The notes under the pieces are model-generated. The model worked only from the letters and a program-made list of their open reading frames with translations, searched no databases and was not told the origin of the DNA. A stretch of 64,000 nt of DNA from Bacteroidetes bacterium UBA4414 (GTDB taxonomy: Bacteria; Bacteroidota; Bacteroidia; Chitinophagales; Chitinophagaceae): NCBI GenBank assembly GCA_002389765.1, contig DGQM01000017.1, forward strand, positions 70,119-134,118, read 5' to 3'. Each line of letters opens with the position of its first letter. The first letter of the stretch is position 1. Position numbers and translations under genes: made by a program. Positions 1 to 8,280 of this stretch are shown in pieces.

Positions 1-927
1 CAGCCCCATAAAGCCAAACATAGGCAGGCCTACTATAATACCCAATGTGGTAATGATAGGGTGTACATCGCCCAGTTTCTTCAAGATGGTGAAGCGCAGT
101 ACATTGTCTATACCACCTGTTATAATGAATGAATATGCTGCCAGCCCCAATGCAGCAGCAGGATGTGCCGTTGCAAACAGGTATATACACAGCGGCCCCC
201 ATACCAGCATACAGCCCACTACCGGCACCAGCGAGGCCACGCCGGTCAAAATACCCCAAAGTATATACTCATCTATACCAAAGATGGCATAGCCAATAAT
301 GGCCACGATAGCCTGGCAACCTGCCAGTACAGGAATGCCAATAGCATTAGAGATAACCATGGTACGGGTAGATGTCCACATATTATCTATGTTGGTATCT
401 TTCAGCGGCAGGTATTTTTTGATAGACATTTCCATCTTGCGGCCATCTACCAGCATAAAGTATAGTAAAAAGAAGGCAAGTACCGTATTGGTGAGCATAT
501 TGGCTGTAGCGCCTAATACGCCCGGTACTTCTGCGGCTATTTTCTGTACCACCTGCATCACCTGTTGCTGATTGATGCGCATAAACGGCGGCAGGTTCTT
601 TGTTTTCTGCGATAGTTCCTGCAACGTGGTTGTGATAGCAGCCTGATTATCAATGATGCCCGTAAATTTCGGCAGTATTACTTGTACCATGCCAACTATG
701 GGCAATACAATAACAACAATAGATGCCAATATAAACAGCGAAGCTATCAGGCTCTTGTTATATTGTTTTATCACCGTTAGCTTAAAGAAATACTCACGCA
801 TCAGGATGTAGAGCGTAACAGCACCCAGCAAGCCCGGGAAGAAGGCAAACATCTGTGCGCCAAGCACGTATGCCAATACCAATATGATGCCTATCAGTAC
901 AAATTGTTTTACCGCTGTGTTATTCAT
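1..927 (-). CDS. AI-2E family transporter / permease, 3' end outside window
   Basis: Reads from an ATG at 925-927 on the minus strand to the window edge with no stop, about 309 codons. The translation begins MNNTAVKQFVLIGIILVLAY and is mostly hydrophobic, with several predicted membrane spans. A central soluble part (around NQQQVMQVVQKIAAEVPGV) precedes the hydrophobic second half, and the last visible residues (TTLGIIVGLPMFGFMGL) match the conserved late region of PF01594. Family members are polytopic inner-membrane proteins linked to AI-2 export, Na+/H+ exchange or other small-solute efflux, so the substrate cannot be named. Full family length is about 340-370 residues, so little is missing. 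It is divergent from the YtxH operon across a 145-bp gap. Confidence 0.85.
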   Translation of the reverse strand, partial: MNNTAVKQFVLIGIILVLAYVLGAQMFAFFPGLLGAVTLYILMREYFFKLTVIKQYNKSLIASLFILASIVVIVLPIVGMVQVILPKFTGIIDNQAAITTTLQELSQKTKNLPPFMRINQQQVMQVVQKIAAEVPGVLGATANMLTNTVLAFFLLYFMLVDGRKMEMSIKKYLPLKDTNIDNMWTSTRTMVISNAIGIPVLAGCQAIVAIIGYAIFGIDEYILWGILTGVASLVPVVGCMLVWGPLCIYLFATAHPAAALGLAAYSFIITGGIDNVLRFTILKKLGDVHPIITTLGIIVGLPMFGFMGL

Positions 928-1024
928 AAATCCTTGCTTTGAGAATGGTGAGGCAATATGTCAATATTTTATTAAATTATAAAAAAGCTGCCACAAATCA
1001 TTAGAGGCTTGGTACAATATTTGC

Positions 1025-1032
1025 TAATTTTG
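1025..1032 (+). promoter_or_regulatory. -7 promoter box (TAATTTTG) for the YtxH operon
   Basis: Exact match to the Bacteroidota -7 consensus TAnnTTTG, 40 bp upstream of the YtxH start. The -33 element is weak (TTAG near 1001). An AGGATC sequence lies just before the ATG. Confidence 0.5.
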
Positions 1033-1072
1033 CAGTGAGCTAATTAATATTTAACACAAATTAACGAGGATC

Positions 1073-1267
1073 ATGGCTAAAACAGGAAAAACAGTAGCAA
1101 CATTGCTGGTAGGTGCTGCAATAGGCGCAGCGGTAGGCTATTTGTTGGCTACAGACAAAGACAAGCGCCAGGAAGATATGGCGAAAATCAAAGATCGTTT
1201 CAACAGCCTGAAGGATAAACTGGCTAAGAAAACGGAAGATTTGGAACACGAAATATATAACGGTTAA
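1073..1267 (+). CDS. YtxH domain-containing small membrane protein
   Basis: 64 residues. After MAKTGKTVA comes a glycine/alanine-rich membrane span (TLLVGAAIGAAVGYLLATDK, about residues 10-29), then a charged, probably coiled-coil tail (KIKDRFNSLKDKLAKKTEDL). This is the YtxH (PF12732) layout, a family of small single-span proteins often linked to general stress in other bacteria, with no defined biochemical role. The start is supported by AGGATC just upstream. The next gene follows after 9 bp and a third 7 bp later, so the three form one operon. Confidence 0.8.
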   Translation: MAKTGKTVATLLVGAAIGAAVGYLLATDKDKRQEDMAKIKDRFNSLKDKLAKKTEDLEHEIYNG

Positions 1268-1276
1268 TAACTACCG

Positions 1277-1648
1277 ATGCTGGGATTCATAGGTAAATGG
1301 AAAGATAAGCTGGCCGACTACGTAGATATGCGTGTGCGCCTTGTAAAGCTCGATTTCATCGAGCGTACATCGCAGGTGCTCAGCTTCTTTACATTTACGA
1401 TAGTGTGCTTCCTGTTGGTGCTGCCTATACTACTCTTTATGGGTATAGGGGTTGCAGAGTTTTTTGCCGATCTGGTAGGTTCGCGCGGTGGTGGTTATCT
1501 TATCATCACAGGGCTATATCTGTTGGCACTTGGTATATTATTCATTTACAGAAAGCGGTTTATCAAAAAGTTCACCGGGCTTTTCATCAGGGTAATGACT
1601 GATGATGATGAGGACGATGATGATGAGCAACCCGCTGCAAAGAAATAA
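1277..1648 (+). CDS. Phage-holin-III-like (DUF1469 type) two-span membrane protein
   Basis: 123 residues. An amphipathic N-terminus (FIGKWKDKLADYVDMRVRLVKLD) is followed by two membrane spans (about 34-60, VLSFFTFTIVCFLLVLPILL, and about 70-92, GGGYLIITGLYLLALGILF). The C-terminal tail is acidic (DDDEDDDDEQ). This matches the actinobacterial holin superfamily III / DUF1469 family (PF07332), which despite its name is usually a chromosomal envelope protein co-encoded with YtxH-type proteins. Middle gene of the operon. An envelope-stress or membrane-scaffold role is inferred from context only. Confidence 0.7.
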   Translation: MLGFIGKWKDKLADYVDMRVRLVKLDFIERTSQVLSFFTFTIVCFLLVLPILLFMGIGVAEFFADLVGSRGGGYLIITGLYLLALGILFIYRKRFIKKFTGLFIRVMTDDDEDDDDEQPAAKK

Positions 1649-1655
1649 TACGACC

Positions 1656-2063
1656 ATGAGACTCTACAACAAACAACTGAACAGCCTTGACGAGCTGAAA
1701 CTGGAAAAGCAAAAGCTACGCGCCGAAATGCGCAAAGCCGATGCAGACGGGTTCTTCTCTATAGATGATATTATACCCGGCAAATCTGCCAATAAGGAGG
1801 GCGAAGAAGAGGGAAGTGGTGGATTGGATATAGCGGGCATTGCAAGTACGGTATTGTCTGCGGTTGGCAATAAGGATATGCTGTTGTCTGTAGGTATGCC
1901 GCTGCTGCAACTTGCCGGTAATCAGCTGGAGAAAGGATTGGTGAAGAAGATATTGAAAGAAGTAGGCTTTGGCTATGCTAAATGGAAGGCGATAGAACTT
2001 GCCTACAAAGGCGTAAAGCACCTGGTAGATAAGAAAGTACAGGAACGGGCAAAGAACAGGTAA
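1656..2063 (+). CDS. Unassigned third protein of the YtxH/holin-like operon
   Basis: 135 residues from ATG 1656. Upstream in-frame ATGs (from 1602) lie inside the preceding gene and give a low-complexity start, so 1656 (MRLYNKQLNSLDELKLEKQ) was chosen. Residues 10-35 look coiled-coil. A glycine/glutamate linker (EGEEEGSGG) and a hydrophobic stretch (LDIAGIASTVLSAVG) follow, and the C-terminus is basic (KHLVDKKVQERAKNR). I recognise no family. The tight 7-bp spacing suggests function with the YtxH and holin-like proteins. Confidence 0.75.
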   Translation: MRLYNKQLNSLDELKLEKQKLRAEMRKADADGFFSIDDIIPGKSANKEGEEEGSGGLDIAGIASTVLSAVGNKDMLLSVGMPLLQLAGNQLEKGLVKKILKEVGFGYAKWKAIELAYKGVKHLVDKKVQERAKNR

Positions 2064-2086
2064 TAATACCGGATATGTATATAATT

Positions 2087-2117
2087 AAAAATCCCCTTCA
2101 TTAGAAGGGGATTTTTG
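2087..2117. terminator. Bidirectional intrinsic terminator
   Basis: Stem AAAATCCCCTT / AAGGGGATTTT with a short loop. It has T-runs on both strands and sits between the convergent operon ending at 2063 and the regulator ending at 2130. Confidence 0.85.
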
Positions 2118-2129
2118 TATGCAGTATGT

Positions 2130-2570
2130 TTAGATTTTGTACTTGATAAGCCTCAGAATCTCCAGCAACATATCGGGGCTAAAGAGTTTCTTTTTGCAGT
2201 GCAGGATGCGGCTCAGTATCTGCTGGTCTGTTTTCAGATGCTTGGCAAGCTCTGCTTGTGTTACTTTTTTGCTCTCCATGTAGTTGGTAAGGCCTTCGGC
2301 TATTACCTCGTACATATTCTTTGGTGGCTTTTTGCTGGCAAGTATTTCGTTAATGCTGCCCGAGCGTGCATATTTCAGAAACTTGTCAAGAAATGCTTGT
2401 GTAAGCGGCGTTTCACCATTAATCACTTTAGAATAGTAATAGGGCGTTACTTTTATTTTTTCAGCCATCTCACCTTTCGTAGCCACACCACGGCGTTTCA
2501 TCAAAATAGCTGCCGCTTGTTTCAGTTGTATTGGCTTTACGTTCTTAATATGATTTGCTTTTGGAGGCAT
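2130..2570 (-). CDS. XRE-type transcriptional regulator with two helix-turn-helix domains
   Basis: 146 residues. Two Cro/C1-like HTH units are visible. The first is near residues 30-65 (KGEMAEKIKVTPYYYSKVIN then ETPLTQAFLDKF). The second is near residues 100-132 (VTQAELAKHLKTDQQILSRI). The 30-residue linker contains a basic segment (ASKKPPKNMYE). Single-domain XRE proteins are more usual, so the tandem arrangement suggests binding to two half-sites by a monomer or an unusual operator. It is transcribed alone, with a promoter region at about 2571-2650. Targets are unknown; the lipoprotein genes upstream on the same strand are candidates only by position. Confidence 0.75.
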   Translation of the reverse strand: MPPKANHIKNVKPIQLKQAAAILMKRRGVATKGEMAEKIKVTPYYYSKVINGETPLTQAFLDKFLKYARSGSINEILASKKPPKNMYEVIAEGLTNYMESKKVTQAELAKHLKTDQQILSRILHCKKKLFSPDMLLEILRLIKYKI

Positions 2571-2678
2571 TGTTTGTTTAATTGAGGACTAAAGATAACA
2601 AAATATCCGCTAATACAATATTTATTGTAAAATTGATGCTGTATTAACCTATGTCAATTTATTATGTAAAGTGTTGTT

Positions 2679-2870
2679 TTATTTATCGTACAGAATTTCA
2701 GCTTTTTGTGCTTTTGTATTAGCCGGTGGTGCTGTTACTTTTTCTACACGTGCCTGATTTTCTTTGGGTGCAGCAACCTCTGCAGTGCCTGTATCTGTAC
2801 CTTTTTTTGATGTGCTGCAAGACGATAGCAGCGTTGCGATAATAAACGTATATAATACAGTTCTGTTCAT
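2679..2870 (-). CDS. Small putative lipoprotein
   Basis: 63 residues from the ATG at 2868-2870. An upstream in-frame start would overlap the previous gene and lacks a signal peptide. The N-terminus MNRTVLYTFIIATLLSSC is a lipoprotein signal with lipobox LLSSC, Cys18 being the first mature residue. The mature part is short, polar and Ala/Lys/Thr-rich with no recognisable domain. It is the last of three co-directional lipoprotein genes, 7 bp after the preceding one. Confidence 0.65.
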   Translation of the reverse strand: MNRTVLYTFIIATLLSSCSTSKKGTDTGTAEVAAPKENQARVEKVTAPPANTKAQKAEILYDK

Positions 2871-2877
2871 TTTATAT

Positions 2878-3318
2878 TCAGTCTTTTTGTTCTGTTCCGG
2901 ATATGATGATATGTCCCTGCATTTGTTTTGCACTTTGAATATCAGCAACATCTATAATCAGCTCTTCGCCATTGGCTACTTGCAGATTCACATTGCCACC
3001 ATAAGAGTATAGGTTGGTATTAGCAATATAGGGCAATATCATGTTGGAGCTTGCTTTGTCTGTTCTGTGTATTTTAACACCAACACCCGGCTGTGTGTTG
3101 GATGTAACATGCACTTGCAGGTTGCTGATAAACAACGAATGCCCCGGCTTGGGTGAGATTTTGTATATAGCTACAGTTGTATCTATGCTAAAGGCAACTG
3201 GAGCAGCTTTTGCAACGGCTGTTCGCTTCGCTTTTTTTGCAGGCTTGCAGGCTGTATTTATCAGCAATATGGCCAGTACCGTGCAGCATGCAAAACGTAG
3301 TGTCAATTTTGTTTGCAT
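2878..3318 (-). CDS. Putative lipoprotein, unassigned
   Basis: 146 residues. Signal sequence with lipobox-like LINTAC (Cys24), a basic stretch (KPAKKAKR), then a mature domain predicted to be beta-rich (VAIYKISPKPGHSLFISNLQ, HIIISGTE). No family recognised. Middle gene of the three-lipoprotein operon, 8 bp after the 256-residue lipoprotein. Probably anchored in the inner or outer membrane facing the periplasm. Confidence 0.7.
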   Translation of the reverse strand: MQTKLTLRFACCTVLAILLINTACKPAKKAKRTAVAKAAPVAFSIDTTVAIYKISPKPGHSLFISNLQVHVTSNTQPGVGVKIHRTDKASSNMILPYIANTNLYSYGGNVNLQVANGEELIIDVADIQSAKQMQGHIIISGTEQKD

Positions 3319-3326
3319 ACCGATTA

Positions 3327-4097
3327 TTAATCCTTCACCATCATAAAATAGTAATCAGAATTTGGCAGCAAAGCCATTACGGTATCTTTAGAGCTGCTTC
3401 TGTATGATGGTGGTGGTGCTGTAGGCAGTGTGCCGCTAACCATTTGTCCCAAAGAACTATCGCCTGATGCTTTAAACTCAATAAACGCTTCGTCGGTACG
3501 CATTACTTTAAAAGGTAAGTAATCTGTCAGTGTTGTGCCGCTGCTGTTTTTGTGGTTATAATCGGCAATGAAGTTTTTATGAATAGTTACTTCATGATAG
3601 CGTTCGTTTACAGAAAGGTTACTCCAGAAAGATACGTAACCGGTACTCTGACTATACATATATGCATTTACAGCATGCCATTTGGTAGATGATGCACTTT
3701 TTGACAAGTACACAGTGCGTGCATTACCTGTAAAGGAAGGTTCTGTATAATACGTGTTATTGCCCGCTACAGGTGTTATTGCCACCTGTGCGCCGGATTG
3801 CGGATACTTATCATTAAACCAATTGGTTTGATAATAGCTATCTGTATGCCAATCCATATAGTATGTTTTGCCCGGGGTAAACATATTGCCGGATATAACT
3901 TCATTGGCATTTGCACCTACTACCTTGCGTACTACAGCGTTTGTAGCATTGTTGTAGTCGTCCATTGTAGGGTATATGCTTACTGTTACACTCTTATCAA
4001 CACGGTTTACGATGGTTACATCAGTATTATCGTTGGTAGATTTTTTACAGCTTGCAATAGCTGCCGCACACAACAAGGCCACGATTATTTTTTTCAT
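3327..4097 (-). CDS. Putative lipoprotein, unassigned (first gene of operon)
   Basis: 256 residues. Signal MKKIIVALLCAAAIASC with lipobox AIASC (Cys17) followed by KKS. The mature region is Tyr/Asn/Ser/Thr-rich and likely beta-sheet, starting with TDVTIVNRVDKSVTVSIYP and ending with NSDYYFMMVKD. No catalytic motif or known domain is recognised. Three lipoproteins in one tight operon suggest a small envelope complex, but that is inference. Confidence 0.7.
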   Translation of the reverse strand: MKKIIVALLCAAAIASCKKSTNDNTDVTIVNRVDKSVTVSIYPTMDDYNNATNAVVRKVVGANANEVISGNMFTPGKTYYMDWHTDSYYQTNWFNDKYPQSGAQVAITPVAGNNTYYTEPSFTGNARTVYLSKSASSTKWHAVNAYMYSQSTGYVSFWSNLSVNERYHEVTIHKNFIADYNHKNSSGTTLTDYLPFKVMRTDEAFIEFKASGDSSLGQMVSGTLPTAPPPSYRSSSKDTVMALLPNSDYYFMMVKD

Positions 4098-4218
4098 TTG
4101 CGGAAAAATTGAGAGGAGGAAGTTACAAAAAAACTGTGATACGTTACCAGCATCTGTTAAAGCACGATGTGTTATTAGTTTGTGGTTAATAAACAGGATG
4201 ATTTATTTTTGCTATAAT

Positions 4219-4860
4219 ATGAGGCTATTTCTTTTGAGTACCGCAGCGGCTGCTTTTCTTGCAATAAACAATTGCCACGCACAGCAGTTGGATGTAAAAG
4301 ATCTGCAAAACGGCGACTTGTTGTTCCAGAATCTGGATTGTGGTCCGCTATGCGATGCTATTGAAAAAGTGACACATGGTTATAAAGGAAATGACTTTTC
4401 GCATATAGGGCTTGTGTACAGGCGCAATGATAGTGTATATGTAATAGAGGCTATTGGCAAAGATGTGCATCTTACATACATCAGCGATTTTGCTGCAAGA
4501 ACCACAAATCCTATGTATGTGGCTGTACTGAAGCCACCGTACAGGAAGCTAAACAAAAGAGCTTTGCAATACGCACTATCGCAAAAAGGTGTCCCCTATG
4601 ACGATGTGTTTCTTTATGATAATGGAAAATATTATTGTTCTGAGCTAATCTATGATGCGTATAAAAAGGCAAATGGTAATAAAGCTTTTTTCAAGCTGGA
4701 GCCTATGACGTTCAAGCAACCGGGAACAAAACAATTTTTTGATGCGTGGGTTGATTATTACAAAGCGTTGCAACAACCGATACCTCAGGGAGCACCCGGC
4801 ATCAATCCAGGTGGTATTTCATCGTCAGACAAAATTGTGATGAAAGGGGTATTTAAATAA
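4219..4860 (+). CDS. YiiX/YebB-like permuted papain-fold (NlpC/P60 superfamily) hydrolase, exported
   Basis: 213 residues from ATG 4219, where a signal peptide (MRLFLLSTAAAAFLA...HAQQ) begins at once. ATG 4198 would add seven residues. The mature domain begins LQNGDLLFQ and carries the permuted NlpC/P60 order: His62 (DFSHIGLVY) comes before Cys140 (KYYCSELIYDAY). This order identifies the YiiX-type group (PF05708). Related enzymes act on amide or ester bonds in peptidoglycan or lipids; the substrate here is unknown. The product is probably periplasmic or outer-membrane associated. Monocistronic, with a terminator directly after. Confidence 0.8.
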   Translation: MRLFLLSTAAAAFLAINNCHAQQLDVKDLQNGDLLFQNLDCGPLCDAIEKVTHGYKGNDFSHIGLVYRRNDSVYVIEAIGKDVHLTYISDFAARTTNPMYVAVLKPPYRKLNKRALQYALSQKGVPYDDVFLYDNGKYYCSELIYDAYKKANGNKAFFKLEPMTFKQPGTKQFFDAWVDYYKALQQPIPQGAPGINPGGISSSDKIVMKGVFK

Positions 4861-4865
4861 AAAAG

Positions 4866-4895
4866 AAAAAGGCATTTCGTGAGAAATGCCTTTTT
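4866..4895. terminator. Intrinsic terminator
   Basis: Stem AAAAAGGCATTTC / GAAATGCCTTTTT between the convergent hydrolase and M36 protease genes. It can serve both strands. Confidence 0.85.
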
Positions 4896-4921
4896 CAAGT
4901 ATGTCTGAAGTTATCTGCCTG

Positions 4922-7891
4922 TTAGTGGTTGATAACAACTTTGTGAGATTCTACAGTAGTTCCGTTTTGAAGCATCAGCATGTAAGTGCCAGAAGGCATG
5001 TTTGCAGTGTTGATGCTGTAAGTAGCGGTATTAGCATTGGTGCTGATGGCGGCTACCTGACGGCCTGTGATATCATACATCTGTACGCTGCCGGCAGCCG
5101 GTGCTGAGAATGTAATATTCACAGTTTGGTCTGCAGGGTTTGGATGGATGCTGAATGTAGTTTTAGCAAGTGCATTAACACCTGTAGGATATGTGTCGTA
5201 AATGCTGAAATCGTCAACAGCTGCTTCTACAACAGTTTCGCCGTTTGCGGTAACACCTGTATTAATATCATCAGCTGCTACGAAGCGTACCTGGATTTTT
5301 TGCGCTGTAGACAGATAATCTCTCAGGAAGAAAATGCGCCTGCGCCAGCTATAGTCTGACTGGAATGTGTAGTCTACATTTCTCCATATTAAGCTATTGC
5401 TATCTCTTACCTGTACTTGCCATGCATCTGTGCGAGGGTTGCTGTCGCGAGGGCCCTGATCGTTGCTATACCACCTGTAGAATTCGATGACAGGGCTATT
5501 CAAGCCCTCTACATTAATGATAGGCGATATTGCATATGTGCGTCCCGCATCAACATCTGCATTGGTATACACCGTAGTTACAGATGAGGCGTTGCCAGTT
5601 ACAAGGCAAGAGCCTGAACCTGTAGTGTTATCATTGCCCGGTTGTTGTATGTATGGGCTCACGCCGCTTGGCCTCCAATAAGAAGCAACCGGAACAGCTT
5701 GTATCCATTTACCACCTGTAGCGGTTTCGCTACCAGATGTGCCTACTTCCCAACCCGTAGCCGGTGTTTCAAAATCGGTAGTGCTTACTTTACGCAGATT
5801 AACAGCAAATTGATAAGGCAGTGTTATCTGGCTGGTTGTTCCTGCAGGGTTGTAGCCTGTAGGGAAAGAATAAGCAGCATTGCCAAGCGCATCGTATGTC
5901 TGTATATAATAGTCGATGATTGTACCTGCCGGTTGGCCAGGTATAGTACCTGCAAAATCAAGACCGCCGGATACGCCCGGGCCTGAGTTTGTAAGTGTCA
6001 AAGTATCCCACGTAGTTGCTTTGCGAGATTTGTAGATGAGCTTCATGTTGCTGAAATATGCAGGCTCTGCCAACACAATATTTGCAGCCACAACTATAGG
6101 GGTGCTAGCTGTAGATTGATGTGCAATTTCTTTGTGTGTAAGCTTCGCATCCATCATCAGGAAGATGCCATGCTTTGCAAATGCAGCTACTATTTCTTTA
6201 AAGTGCGGAGTGAGGTTGGCGAGGTTCGCATCGTCATCGTCATTAACAATAGCAGATATCAGCGCCTCATGAAAAACCTCACCTTCTGTGCCTTCAGGTC
6301 CGTCCGGTACATCGTATAGCGATTTTGCAAACAATGCAGACATGGTGTCTACACTACCTACGTTCACACCATAATCCCACCACGAACCTGCTATTATTTC
6401 GCCGTTTGCGTGTACTTCACTTGTACGGTCGTACGGGTATACTTTAGCTGTACCGCTGTATACACGTATACTACCGCCTGATTTGAAAGCACCACGGCCC
6501 AGAATAGGGTCTTTGGTAACACCAAGTGCCCATACGTCTGCATAGCCTTCATTCAGGCCACCATTGGTCATGCCGCCGCTGCCTTTAATAAAGCTATAGA
6601 ACCTGCCGTTGATACCGTGCCCATATTCATGATAGATGATATCGCCGATTTTTGCAAAAGAATTACAGCTGCTGTTCTCTGCATAGAAGTTGATAGAGTT
6701 GCCATTGTAGAAGGCATTACAGCCTGTAGTACTGGCAACGTCTACATTAGCAGTCAATGCAACATCCAGTGCCGTAAAGCCTGTGGAGTTCGGGTAGAAT
6801 TTCTCCATGAACTCGTGCATCCTGTCGGTATGGAAATAAGCATTTACATACTGATCGCCCGATGGGCTGGTTGTAGGATAGGTGTATGTTGTGCCATTTG
6901 CCGCAATTACCTGATTGAATGATGGCGTAGCACCTCCGGGTGCTTTTACGTTTACCCAACGTCCCTGCAGTTTTACCGCTGCGGTTTGAGATGGGTTGAG
7001 TGCACTGTTTTTATAAAAACCTGTATCGTTTGTATAGTCTGTTGCGCTGCCTATTGTAATGGCAAGGTTAGCCAACGGTTCCAACGTAGCAGGTGTTACA
7101 AAATTGTCTTTGTATACACTACCTACTACTTTCAGGTTTACCTCTTCTTTTACTTCATTGCTTCTGTATAATACAGTGCCGTCTGTTGCATCTACATAGC
7201 CTGTCAGTTCTACAGGCATAGCTTCATCGTCTTTGTCTGTACCTGTAACTGTAAACGGCCATGCCGGATGCAGCACGTAGCCATTTTGCGTTGGTATAGG
7301 GAACCATACCCAGTCATTACCAACGGTTTTGTTGCTCACGTTTATCATAGACAGGTCTGCATTCATACCCTTGCTGCTGAGTACATCGGCAGGCGTTAGG
7401 GTAGGCATAGCATTTGTCTGCGGCTGACCGTATGATTTAATAACAGCGCGCTGCAGCATACCATCTTTAGTAAAGCGGAAGCTTATTTGAGAAAACACTA
7501 CTTCGCGGCCATTGATAAACTGCTTGTAGTGTGCGTAATCAGCATGGGGTGCATTTACAATGTTGGTTTGTTTCCAATCTGTAGCTACCAGTTCAAACTG
7601 CCTCATCTGATTGTTGAGCAGGTACTGCGATTTTTCGGTGAGAGAGTTGCCGGGTACTGCAAGCGTTTTGCCATAAATATCTCTTGGCGTACCGCTCAGC
7701 TTGTCTGTAGTGGCATGAAAGCCGGGGAACAGTGACTGTACCAGTTTCTGATTATTAGACGCTGCCAGCTTGCCCGCAAAAGGCAGACGGCTGTAGTCGT
7801 CGTAAACAGAAACGCCATAGTTGTGTTTGTGCGCCAGTGCCCCTGTACTTACCAGCGCTGCCAAACCCATAGCAACAATTGATTTCTTCAT
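4922..7891 (-). CDS. T9SS-secreted M36 (fungalysin/elastinolytic) metallopeptidase
   Basis: 989 residues. Signal peptide MKKSIVAMGLAALVSTGALA. The first third resembles an FTP/PepSY-type propeptide. The zinc site is His421-Glu422-Tyr-Gly-His425, with the third ligand Glu448 in GGLNEGYADVWALG, the M36 signature. Glu422 is the catalytic base. After the catalytic domain come beta-rich regions. The end is a type A T9SS sorting domain from about residue 913 (FSIHPNPADQTVNITF ... MPSGTYMLML ... HKVVINH), so the enzyme should cross the outer membrane by T9SS, lose the CTD and act extracellularly on proteins. Monocistronic; its upstream region has two copies of the palindrome TCATTAAATGA. Confidence 0.93.
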   Translation of the reverse strand: MKKSIVAMGLAALVSTGALAHKHNYGVSVYDDYSRLPFAGKLAASNNQKLVQSLFPGFHATTDKLSGTPRDIYGKTLAVPGNSLTEKSQYLLNNQMRQFELVATDWKQTNIVNAPHADYAHYKQFINGREVVFSQISFRFTKDGMLQRAVIKSYGQPQTNAMPTLTPADVLSSKGMNADLSMINVSNKTVGNDWVWFPIPTQNGYVLHPAWPFTVTGTDKDDEAMPVELTGYVDATDGTVLYRSNEVKEEVNLKVVGSVYKDNFVTPATLEPLANLAITIGSATDYTNDTGFYKNSALNPSQTAAVKLQGRWVNVKAPGGATPSFNQVIAANGTTYTYPTTSPSGDQYVNAYFHTDRMHEFMEKFYPNSTGFTALDVALTANVDVASTTGCNAFYNGNSINFYAENSSCNSFAKIGDIIYHEYGHGINGRFYSFIKGSGGMTNGGLNEGYADVWALGVTKDPILGRGAFKSGGSIRVYSGTAKVYPYDRTSEVHANGEIIAGSWWDYGVNVGSVDTMSALFAKSLYDVPDGPEGTEGEVFHEALISAIVNDDDDANLANLTPHFKEIVAAFAKHGIFLMMDAKLTHKEIAHQSTASTPIVVAANIVLAEPAYFSNMKLIYKSRKATTWDTLTLTNSGPGVSGGLDFAGTIPGQPAGTIIDYYIQTYDALGNAAYSFPTGYNPAGTTSQITLPYQFAVNLRKVSTTDFETPATGWEVGTSGSETATGGKWIQAVPVASYWRPSGVSPYIQQPGNDNTTGSGSCLVTGNASSVTTVYTNADVDAGRTYAISPIINVEGLNSPVIEFYRWYSNDQGPRDSNPRTDAWQVQVRDSNSLIWRNVDYTFQSDYSWRRRIFFLRDYLSTAQKIQVRFVAADDINTGVTANGETVVEAAVDDFSIYDTYPTGVNALAKTTFSIHPNPADQTVNITFSAPAAGSVQMYDITGRQVAAISTNANTATYSINTANMPSGTYMLMLQNGTTVESHKVVINH

Positions 7892-7960
7892 CTACGTGTG
7901 TTTGAAAAATTTTTGATAGTAAGCAAAATACTTACATTAAAGTTTAATTAAAAATCTTTT

Positions 7961-8025
7961 ATCATTAAATGAATTTAATATGACAATGGGGGGATTGACA
8001 AAACCGATTCAAATCATTAAATGAA
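7961..8025. promoter_or_regulatory. Two copies of palindrome TCATTAAATGA upstream of the M36 gene
   Basis: ATCATTAAATGAA occurs at 7961-7973 and again at 8013-8025, 52 bp apart (about five helical turns). Each contains the 11-bp odd-centred palindrome TCATT-A-AATGA. Position 70-135 bp upstream of the protease start fits an operator, but AT-rich chance matches cannot be excluded. Confidence 0.35.
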
Positions 8026-8099
8026 AATCATTTCTATGCTTTAATAAGCAGGCCAGTAAAGGGTTTGAATAAAAGTCGAAAAAAAACTTTGAAAAAGAT

Positions 8100-8129
8100 T
8101 TTGCAGGAATAATTCCTTGCGTATCTTTG
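8100..8129 (+). promoter_or_regulatory. Promoter of tRNA-Lys
   Basis: TTTG at 8100-8103, 18-bp spacer, then TATCTTTG at 8122-8129, a full match to the Bacteroidota -33/-7 pattern. It lies 18 bp before the mature tRNA end. Confidence 0.75.
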
Positions 8130-8147
8130 CGCTCCCAATCAGGGAAT

Positions 8148-8220
8148 GATTCCGTAGCTCAGTTGGTAGAGCAATACACTTTTAATGTATGGGTCTTGGG
8201 TTCGAGTCCCAACGGGATCA
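8148..8220 (+). tRNA. tRNA-Lys (anticodon TTT)
   Basis: 73 nt cloverleaf. Acceptor GATTCCG pairs with CGGGATC (one G-T pair). D stem GCTC/GAGC. Anticodon stem ATACA/TGTAT with loop CTTTTAA, so the anticodon is TTT. T arm TTGGG-TTCGAGT-CCCAA. Discriminator A at 8220; no CCA is encoded. It has its own promoter and terminator. Confidence 0.97.
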
Positions 8221-8221
8221 C

Positions 8222-8253
8222 AAAAAGCCTCGCAATTTGCGAGGCTTTTTTAT
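8222..8253 (+). terminator. Terminator of tRNA-Lys
   Basis: Hairpin AAAAAGCCTCGC / GCGAGGCTTTTTT with a T run, immediately after the tRNA. Confidence 0.9.
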
Positions 8254-8280
8254 TGTATCTAATCTGTGATATCACCAATC

